Origin: Burkholderiaceae bacterium
GTDB taxonomy: Bacteria; Pseudomonadota; Gammaproteobacteria; Burkholderiales; Burkholderiaceae
DNA: 22,648 nucleotides
NCBI GenBank assembly: GCA_022701965.1
Contig: JAKONL010000423.1
Location: 1-22,648 of the forward strand
Direction: 5' to 3'
Position 1 is the first letter of the stretch, and each line of letters opens with the position of its first letter. Position numbers and translations under genes: made by a program. The notes below the pieces were generated by a model that made no database searches, was not told the DNA's origin, and was given only the letters and a program-made list of their open reading frames with translations. Shown one piece after another: positions 13,790 through 22,648 of the stretch.

Positions 13790-16324
13790 ATGAGCACCAT
13801 CGAGCACAGGCAGCAGCCCCTTCGCGTGCTGCTGCTGGAGGATTCCCGTTTCGACGCCGAGCTGCTCACGGAGGCGCTGCTCGATGTCTATCCCGCCGCG
13901 ATCGTGCGGCTCGAGCGCGACGAGGCCGGCTTCGTCGACGCGGTGACCCACGGCGCGCCGGACGTCATCCTCTCGGACTACGAACTTCCCGGCTTCTCGG
14001 GTGCACTGGCGCTGGAGCATGCGAGGTCGCTCGCGCCGCAGGTGCCGTTCATCTTCGTCTCCGGCGTGATCGGCGAGGACAACGCGGTCGAACTGCTCAA
14101 GCTCGGGGCGACCGATTACGTGAGCAAGGGCCGCATGGCGCGGCTCGCCGTGGTGCTGGAGCGCGCGTTGCGCGAGTCGGAGGGACGGGCGTCTCGGGAG
14201 GATGCGGAGGGAAAGCTGCGCGAGATCAATCGTGCCTTCTCGCGCGTCGATCGCCAGCGCCTGCTGCTCATCGACCTGAGCGACCGCATCCGCGACATCG
14301 ACGACCCCGACGAGATCGCCTACCTCGCGGCGCAGCTCCTGGGGCACGAGCTGAATGTTGACCGGGCCGGCTACGGCGTGGTCAACAAGCTGGCCGAGAC
14401 CATCGAGATCGCGCGCGACTGGTGCGCACCGGGCGTCGGGACCGTCGCGGGCACGCTGCGGTTCCGGGACTACGGCTCCTACATCGACGACCTCGTGCGT
14501 GGCGTGACGGTCGCCTTCGCGGACGCGCGCGAGGATCCCCGCGCGCGCGACGGCGCGGCGCTGTTGCAGTCGCTCCAGGCGCTCGCGGTGGTGAACATGC
14601 CGCTGGCCGAGGCCGGCAACCTGGTCGGCCTGCTTTTCCTCAACCATGGCCAGCCGCGGACCTGGACGCCCGGCGAGATCCAGTTCACGCGCGAGGTCGG
14701 CGATCGGGTGCGCAATGCCATCGCCCGGCGCGAGGCGCAGGCGGCGCTCCAGAAGCTCGCCGACTCGCTCGAACTGCAGGTGCGGGCGCGCACCTACGAG
14801 CGCGACCGGACGTGGGCGCTCACGCAGGACCTGCTGGGCATCGTCAACGTCAATGGCTACTTCGAGAGCGTGAATCCGGCGTGGACCACGGTGCTGGGGT
14901 GGAGCGCCGAGGAGATCTGCGCGAACCCGTACCTGAAGCTGGTCCATCCGGACGACATCGAGTCGACACTGGCTTCGGTCGCCCGGTTCATGCGCGGCGA
15001 CGGACGCCTGCCGTTCGAGAACCGATATCGCACCCGGTCGGGCGGCTACCGCTGGCTCTCCTGGACGGCAACGCCCGAGGACGGACGTCTCTACACGGCC
15101 GCGCGCGACATCACCGACGACAAGGAGCGGTCGCTCGAGCTCGAAGGCGCGAAGGAACAGCTGCGCCAGAGCCAGAAGCTGGAGGCGGTCGGCCAGCTCA
15201 CCGGTGGCCTCGCGCACGACTTCAACAATCTCCTGGGCGCGATCACCGGCAGCCTGGAGCTCATGCGCCGCCGCGGACTCGAAGGACGCTACAGCGAACT
15301 CGACCGCTACATCGAGGTGGCGCAGGGCGCGGCGCGTCGGGCGGCGGCGCTCACGCATCGCCTGCTCGCGTTCTCGCGCCGGCAGACCCTCGAGCCCAAG
15401 ACGGTCGACGTGAACCGCCTCGTGGGTCACATGCAGGAGCTGATGAGCCGCACGCTCGGCCCGGCGATCACGCTGGAGGTGGTGGGTGTGGTCGGCCTCT
15501 GGATGGTGGAGGTCGACCCGAACCAGCTGGAGAACGCGCTGCTCAATCTCTGCATCAACGCCCGCGACGCGATGCCCGGAGGCGGCCGCCTGACCATCGA
15601 GACGGCCAATCGCTGGCTGGACGAGCGCACCGCGCGCGAGCGCGACGTGCCGCCGGGCCAGTACGTGGCGCTGTGCGTGAGCGACAACGGCGTGGGCATG
15701 GCGCCGGAGGTGATCGCCCGCGCGTTCGATCCGTTCTTCACGACCAAGCCCATCGGCATGGGCACCGGACTCGGCCTGTCGATGATCTACGGCTTCACGA
15801 AGCAGTCGGGCGGGCAGGTCCGCATCTACTCGGAAGTCGGCCAGGGAACGATGGTCTGCATCTACCTGCCGCGCCACGCCGGCGTCGAGCAGGCCGCGGT
15901 CGAATCGCCCGTGGCGGTCGAGGCGCCGAAGGCCGATCGCGGCCAGACGGTGCTGGTCGTCGACGACGAGGTCGCGCTGCGCATGCTGATCGTCGAGGTG
16001 ATGCAGGAGCTCGGCTACCACACGCTGGAAGCCGGCGACGGCGCCGAGGCGCTGAAGTACCTGCAGTCCGGCGAACGCATCGACCTGCTGATCACCGACG
16101 TGGGTCTGCCGGGCGGCATGAACGGGCGCCAGGTCGCCGATGCGGCGCGGGTGGCACGCGACGGGCTTCGGGTGCTCTTCATCACCGGCTACGCGGAGAA
16201 CGCGGTACTGAGCCATGGGCATCTCGACACCGGAATGCACGTGCTCACAAAGCCCTTCGACCTGGGCGTTCTTGCGCGCCGGGTTCGGGAACTGATCGAT
16301 CCTGCGGCACACTCCACAGCTTGA
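13790..16324 (+). CDS. Hybrid sensor histidine kinase, REC-GAF-PAS-HisKA-HATPase-REC
   Basis: An 844-residue cytoplasmic hybrid kinase. The N-terminal receiver (about 11-125) has D63 in LSDYELPG and K113 in YVSKG. A GAF-like domain spans about 150-315. The PAS domain (about 345-443) shows [20 protein letters not shown] and VHPDD. HisKA has H476 in [14 protein letters not shown]. HATPase_c has N590 in [11 protein letters not shown]1 D632-N-G-V-G and G2 GMGTGLGLS. The C-terminal receiver (about 719-838) has D770 in [10 protein letters not shown] and K821 in LTKPFD. The HDFNNLL type of H-box is shared with NtrB-like and blue-light LOV kinases. Two receivers flanking one kinase imply it both receives and emits phosphate, so it probably integrates the phytochrome signal from the two upstream genes with GAF/PAS input. 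GAGG stands just before the ATG. No DNA-binding output is encoded. Its TGA overlaps the czcI TTG. Confidence 0.93.
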   Translation: MSTIEHRQQPLRVLLLEDSRFDAELLTEALLDVYPAAIVRLERDEAGFVDAVTHGAPDVILSDYELPGFSGALALEHARSLAPQVPFIFVSGVIGEDNAVELLKLGATDYVSKGRMARLAVVLERALRESEGRASREDAEGKLREINRAFSRVDRQRLLLIDLSDRIRDIDDPDEIAYLAAQLLGHELNVDRAGYGVVNKLAETIEIARDWCAPGVGTVAGTLRFRDYGSYIDDLVRGVTVAFADAREDPRARDGAALLQSLQALAVVNMPLAEAGNLVGLLFLNHGQPRTWTPGEIQFTREVGDRVRNAIARREAQAALQKLADSLELQVRARTYERDRTWALTQDLLGIVNVNGYFESVNPAWTTVLGWSAEEICANPYLKLVHPDDIESTLASVARFMRGDGRLPFENRYRTRSGGYRWLSWTATPEDGRLYTAARDITDDKERSLELEGAKEQLRQSQKLEAVGQLTGGLAHDFNNLLGAITGSLELMRRRGLEGRYSELDRYIEVAQGAARRAAALTHRLLAFSRRQTLEPKTVDVNRLVGHMQELMSRTLGPAITLEVVGVVGLWMVEVDPNQLENALLNLCINARDAMPGGGRLTIETANRWLDERTARERDVPPGQYVALCVSDNGVGMAPEVIARAFDPFFTTKPIGMGTGLGLSMIYGFTKQSGGQVRIYSEVGQGTMVCIYLPRHAGVEQAAVESPVAVEAPKADRGQTVLVVDDEVALRMLIVEVMQELGYHTLEAGDGAEALKYLQSGERIDLLITDVGLPGGMNGRQVADAARVARDGLRVLFITGYAENAVLSHGHLDTGMHVLTKPFDLGVLARRVRELIDPAAHSTA

Positions 16325-16698
16325 TCCGCTGCCTGCTCATCGTCCTCATGTTCGCGCTGCCGGCCCAGTTCGCCTGGGCCTCGGCCGCGGGCTATTGCGC
16401 GCACGAGAGCGATCCGGTGTCGTTCCACGTCGGGCATCACGCACACGAACATCGTGCGTCCCTCTCCGGCACGGACCCGGCAGACGCGGAGACCCCGTCG
16501 GAGCCAGCGAAGAATCCGCCAGCGCAGGGCCATGCCGACTGCAGCTACTGCCATGCGGTGGTGGCGCAACTGGCCGCGCCGCCGCCCTCGGCGCTCGGGC
16601 CGCCGCCCCGCGACGTCCTCGTCGCCTCCAGAACGGTGCTGCCGGGCTCGGGCATCGGAGATGACATCGACCGCCCCAAATGGACGCCCGCCGGTTGA
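16321..16698 (+). CDS. czcI: CzcI-like small periplasmic metal-responsive protein
   Basis: A 125-residue exported protein. Residues 1 to about 20 form a hydrophobic signal peptide ([20 protein letters not shown]), followed by GYCAHE, the His cluster HVGHHAHEH (36-44) and HADCSYCHAVV (71-81). This Cys/His arrangement is the hallmark of CzcI, the small protein that begins czc operons and modulates their metal response. TTG at 16321 is the only start keeping a full signal peptide; the internal ATG at residue 10 would cut it away. No Shine-Dalgarno is seen, but the codon overlaps the hybrid kinase stop as TTGA, so it may rely on coupling. It stands 94 nt before czcC, and that gap holds no other gene. 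The family call is good; the exact start is less certain. Confidence 0.8.
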   Translation: MIRCLLIVLMFALPAQFAWASAAGYCAHESDPVSFHVGHHAHEHRASLSGTDPADAETPSEPAKNPPAQGHADCSYCHAVVAQLAAPPPSALGPPPRDVLVASRTVLPGSGIGDDIDRPKWTPAG

Positions 16699-16792
16699 CC
16701 CGGCGCGTGCGTCCTTCACTCCAATCCATTTGCAGCTGATCCCCTGACGTCCGCGCCGGATTCCTCGTCTCGTTCAACGACTGGAGAATTCG

Positions 16793-18082
16793 ATGTGCAG
16801 GTCATCCATGCCGCTGGCGTTCGCGCTCGCGGTGTCGTCATTCGCGGGCGCCGGTGCGCTCGCCCAGGAGCGTCGGGCGGCCGACCCTCCACCCATTTCC
16901 CGTGTCGCGCCGGTCGCGGCGTCGTCCGTGCCGCCGCTCACGCTGGCGGCGGCGCTGCGCATCGCGGTGGAGAACAGCCCGACGCTGTCCGCGGCGTGGC
17001 GTGAGATCGAAGCCACCGAAGGCGCCCGGACCCAGGCGGGCGTATTTCCGAATCCCACGCTGAATGCCCAGCTGGAAGACACCCGACGCGATACGCGCAC
17101 CACCACGTTCCTCCTGAGCCAGCCGATCGAGCTTGGCGGCAAGCGCGGTGCGCGCATCGACGCCGCCGAACGTGCCACCGATGTCGCCCGCGTGCAGCTG
17201 GAAGCGCGTTCGGCTGAACTGCGCGCCGATGTCACGGCGGCCTTCTTCGCCGCGCTGATCGCGCAGGAGCGCGCGCAACTCGCGCAGCGGTCGCTGGCGC
17301 TGGCGGCGAAGGGCAGCTCGGCGGCGTCGAACCGCGTGCAGGCCGGCAAGGTGTCGCCGGTCGAGGAGACCCGGGCCAGGGTCGCCGAGGCGGGCGTGCG
17401 GCTGGAACTGCTGCAGGCGCAGGGGGAGTTGCGCACGGGCCTGCGCCAGCTGCAGTCGCTGATCGCGCGGCCTGTGGCCGTGCAGGCGCTCGACGGCGAT
17501 GCGATCGTGCTGCCGCGGGTCGGTTCCGCCGGATCGCTGGAGGCCCGCCTGGAAAGCGCGCCCGCGCTGCGGCAGGCGCGGCTGGAGGTGCGGCGCTTCG
17601 CCGCCCTGGCCGAGCTCGAGCGTGCCCGGCGCCTTCCGGACATCACGCTCACGGCCGGCGGCCTGCGCGACTCGCAACTGGGGCGCAACCAGGCGGTGGT
17701 CGGCGTGTCGATACCGCTGCCGATCTTCGATACCAACCGAGGCAACGTCGTCGAGGCACTGCGCCGCCGGGACCGGTCCGAAGACGAGCTGGCCGCGCTG
17801 GAACTCCGCCTGCGGGCCGATGCCGGCGCGGCGCTCCAGCGGCACGAGACGTCGGCGGCCGAGCTGAAGGTGCTGCAGGACGAGATCCTTCCCGGTGCGC
17901 AGTCGGCCTTCGACGCGGCCACCACCGGTTTCGAGTTCGGCAAGTTCGCCTATCTCGACGTGCTCGACGCCCAGCGCACCCTGCTGGCGGCGCGCTCGCA
18001 GTACCTGCGTGCGCTGGGCGAAGCGCACCGCGCCGCCACCGACCTCGACCGCCTGCTGGGCGGCCCGTCCCCCACACCGTAA
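16793..18082 (+). CDS. czcC: Outer-membrane efflux channel protein CzcC (TolC family)
   Basis: A 429-residue outer-membrane factor of the TolC/OEP superfamily, the exit duct of the CzcCBA heavy-metal pump. A Sec signal peptide covers about residues 1-24 (hydrophobic stretch ending GAGALA-Q). Two OEP repeats follow, with CzcC-type segments LTLAAALRIAVENSPTLSAA (about 49-68), FPNPTLNAQLEDTR, LSQPIELGGKR, VGVSIPLPIFDTNRGNV and the C-terminal FEFGKFAYLDVLDAQRTLL. GGAG (16783-16786) sits 6 nt before the ATG. It is separated from czcB by 17 nt, so the two are co-transcribed. No CzcR/CzcS regulator pair lies nearby in the window, so metal control of the operon must come from elsewhere or from CzcI. 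Confidence 0.92.
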   Translation: MCRSSMPLAFALAVSSFAGAGALAQERRAADPPPISRVAPVAASSVPPLTLAAALRIAVENSPTLSAAWREIEATEGARTQAGVFPNPTLNAQLEDTRRDTRTTTFLLSQPIELGGKRGARIDAAERATDVARVQLEARSAELRADVTAAFFAALIAQERAQLAQRSLALAAKGSSAASNRVQAGKVSPVEETRARVAEAGVRLELLQAQGELRTGLRQLQSLIARPVAVQALDGDAIVLPRVGSAGSLEARLESAPALRQARLEVRRFAALAELERARRLPDITLTAGGLRDSQLGRNQAVVGVSIPLPIFDTNRGNVVEALRRRDRSEDELAALELRLRADAGAALQRHETSAAELKVLQDEILPGAQSAFDAATTGFEFGKFAYLDVLDAQRTLLAARSQYLRALGEAHRAATDLDRLLGGPSPTP

Positions 18083-18099
18083 TTCAGGAGATTCCGATC

Positions 18100-19362
18100 A
18101 TGGACAACCATCCGACACCGGCTGCAGGCAAGCGCAGCCGCAAGCAGGCCATCGTCATCGCCTGCCTCCTCCTGTCGGGCGTCGTCGCCGGCGCCTTCAT
18201 CCTGCGCGGCGGCCCGTCGCAGAAGACCGCGGACGGCCCTGCCGGGCATGCCGAGGAGAAGCACGAGGACGAAGGCCACACCGAGACGACGCAGAAGGAA
18301 GGCACGCACGCGGAGGAACCCGTTCCGGAGGGCAAGGTCGTGCTGGACGACGCGCAGATCGCCGCGGCCGGCATCGTGCTGGACACCAGCGGCCCGGCCC
18401 CCGTCCGCACGGCGCTGCAGTTTCCCGGCGAGATCCGCTTCGACGAGGACCGTACCGCGCACATCGTGCCGCGCGCCGCCGGCGTGGTGGAGAGCGTCGG
18501 CGCGAACCTCGGCCAGCAGGTGCGGCGCGGCCAGGTGCTGGCCGTGATCTCCAGCGCGACGGTCTCGGAGATGCGCTCCGAACTGCAGGGCGCGCAACGG
18601 CGGCGCGAACTGGCGCGCACCACCTACGAGCGCGAGAACGCGCTCTGGGAACGCAGGATCTCGCCCGAGCAGGACGTGCTGCAGGCCCGCCAGGCGATGC
18701 GGGAGGCCGAGATCGCCGTGGCCAATGCGACGCAGAAGCTGGCGACGCTCGGCGCTTCCACCGGCAGCGCGTCGCTCGGCCGGCTGGAGCTGCGCGCACC
18801 GTTCGACGGCATCGTGTTCGAGAAGCACATCGCGCTGGGCGAGGCCGTCAAGGAGGACGCGAGCGTCTTCACGATCTCCGATCTCTCGAAGGTCTGGGCC
18901 GAGATGAACATCCCGGCGCGCGAGCTGTCCCAGGTGCGCGTGGGCGAGCGCGTGGTCGTGCGCGCCGGCGCATCGGACGCGACGGCCGAAGGCACGATCT
19001 CGTACGTCGGGGCGCTGCTCGGCGAGCAGACGCGCACGGCGCGCGCCCGCGTCGTCCTGCCCAATCCGCAAGGCGCGTGGCGGCCGGGCCTGTTCGTGAC
19101 CGTGGAGGTGCCGTCGAAGGAGGCCGGCGCGCCGGTCGCCGTGACCGTCGCGTCGTCGGCGCTGCAGACCGTCGACGGGAAGACGGCGGTCTACCTGAAG
19201 GTCGACGGCGGCTTCGTGCCGCAGCCGGTGACGGTCGGGCGCAACGACGGCCAGCGCGCCGAGATCCTCAGCGGGCTCGCACCCGGTGCCAGCCATGCGG
19301 CGACCGGCAGCTTCATCGTCAAGTCGGAGCAGGGCAAGGGCTCCGCGACGCACACCCACTGA
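18100..19362 (+). CDS. czcB: Periplasmic adaptor (membrane fusion protein) CzcB
   Basis: A 420-residue membrane fusion protein linking the CzcA pump to the CzcC channel. It has an N-terminal membrane anchor (about 17-35), then a charged His/Glu-rich stretch with H50, H55, H60 and H70 that could bind metal in the periplasm. The lipoyl-like halves are at about 120-150 (HIVPRAAGVVESVGANLGQQ) and 228-260 (RLELRAPFDGIVFEKHIALG), separated by a helical hairpin (about 155-215). Beta-barrel and membrane-proximal parts follow (VWAEMNIPARELSQVRVGE). The protein ends in THTH, another small metal-binding patch. AGGAG lies 9 nt before the ATG, and czcA starts 13 nt after the stop. The His-rich N-terminus is typical of CzcB proteins of the Zn/Co/Cd group. 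Confidence 0.93.
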   Translation: MDNHPTPAAGKRSRKQAIVIACLLLSGVVAGAFILRGGPSQKTADGPAGHAEEKHEDEGHTETTQKEGTHAEEPVPEGKVVLDDAQIAAAGIVLDTSGPAPVRTALQFPGEIRFDEDRTAHIVPRAAGVVESVGANLGQQVRRGQVLAVISSATVSEMRSELQGAQRRRELARTTYERENALWERRISPEQDVLQARQAMREAEIAVANATQKLATLGASTGSASLGRLELRAPFDGIVFEKHIALGEAVKEDASVFTISDLSKVWAEMNIPARELSQVRVGERVVVRAGASDATAEGTISYVGALLGEQTRTARARVVLPNPQGAWRPGLFVTVEVPSKEAGAPVAVTVASSALQTVDGKTAVYLKVDGGFVPQPVTVGRNDGQRAEILSGLAPGASHAATGSFIVKSEQGKGSATHTH

Positions 19363-19375
19363 GGCGGACGCACGC

Positions 19376-22512
<3,137 letters not shown>

Positions 22513-22513
<1 letters not shown>

Positions 22514-22616
22514 GAGCGTCTAACAGAAGACTTCATGGCAGCGTTGCGTCGTCTCGCCGTACTAATGTACTGTGTTCGACGCCGCGCCTTGCCCTGAAGG
22601 CTCGGTTAGACGCTCT
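22513..22616. repeat. 104-bp near-palindromic element (MITE- or REP-like) after czcA
   Basis: Perfect 12-bp terminal inverted repeats AGAGCGTCTAAC (22513-22524) and GTTAGACGCTCT (22605-22616) enclose an imperfect palindrome whose centre, GTACTAATGTAC at 22559-22570, lies exactly midway. Inner arms such as CTTCATGGCA / TGCCCTGAAG and GCGTCG / CGACGC also pair. A TA dinucleotide flanks each end, compatible with insertion at TA, but this is too short to prove it. It carries no gene. It could fold as RNA and end czc transcription. The 32 nt after it (22617-22648) show nothing recognisable. Confidence 0.75.
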
Positions 22617-22648
22617 ACGCCCACAGCCTGTCCCCACCCAGCTCGAGC

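Noticed and set aside
13637..16312. 891-codon minus-strand frame opposite the hybrid kinase
   Set aside because: Shadow of a well-supported multi-domain kinase; no recognisable domains.

Overview
The window is GC-rich DNA with GTG and TTG starts, stop/start overlaps of a few bases, an adjacent lolC-lolD pair, a recJ gene and a czc metal-efflux set. This suggests the chromosome of a betaproteobacterium of the order Burkholderiales, most likely a Comamonadaceae member close to Variovorax. That placement rests on gene style and protein sequence only; there is no rRNA or other marker gene here.

Bases 1-4436 form a hydroxy-acid or sugar-acid catabolic region. On the minus strand a D-2-hydroxyacid dehydrogenase overlaps the start of a mandelate racemase/muconate lactonizing enzyme (enolase superfamily) that runs off the left edge. 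Next to it is a FadR-type GntR repressor gene. Divergently, on the plus strand, lie a second D-2-hydroxyacid dehydrogenase and a beta-hydroxyacid dehydrogenase. Both outward-facing enzyme promoters carry an exact match to the FadR-subfamily operator TNGTNNNACNA, so a single local regulator probably controls both arms.

Bases 4437-5885 hold a minus-strand RsbRD-type sensor histidine kinase. Divergent from it are the first ~50 codons of a response regulator, cut off exactly at the end of recJ, so the kinase appears to have lost its partner. Bases 5879-10599 are housekeeping: recJ preceded by a coupled phosphoglycerate mutase-like conserved protein (minus strand), and divergently the LolC/E-type permease and LolD ATPase of the lipoprotein release system.

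Bases 10600-16324 are a light and stress signalling cluster on the plus strand. It contains a small CsbD-like protein with an ElaB-like membrane tail, a bacteriophytochrome histidine kinase, an overlapping single-domain response regulator, and an 844-residue hybrid kinase (REC-GAF-PAS-HisKA-HATPase-REC). No heme oxygenase gene is present to make the biliverdin chromophore.

Bases 16321-22513 are a czcICBA heavy-metal efflux operon of Co/Zn/Cd type. Its first gene overlaps the hybrid kinase stop codon by four bases. The right end (22513-22616) is a 104-bp near-palindromic repeat, MITE- or REP-like, that begins inside the czcA stop codon. No tRNA, rRNA, CRISPR array, transposase or prophage gene was seen.
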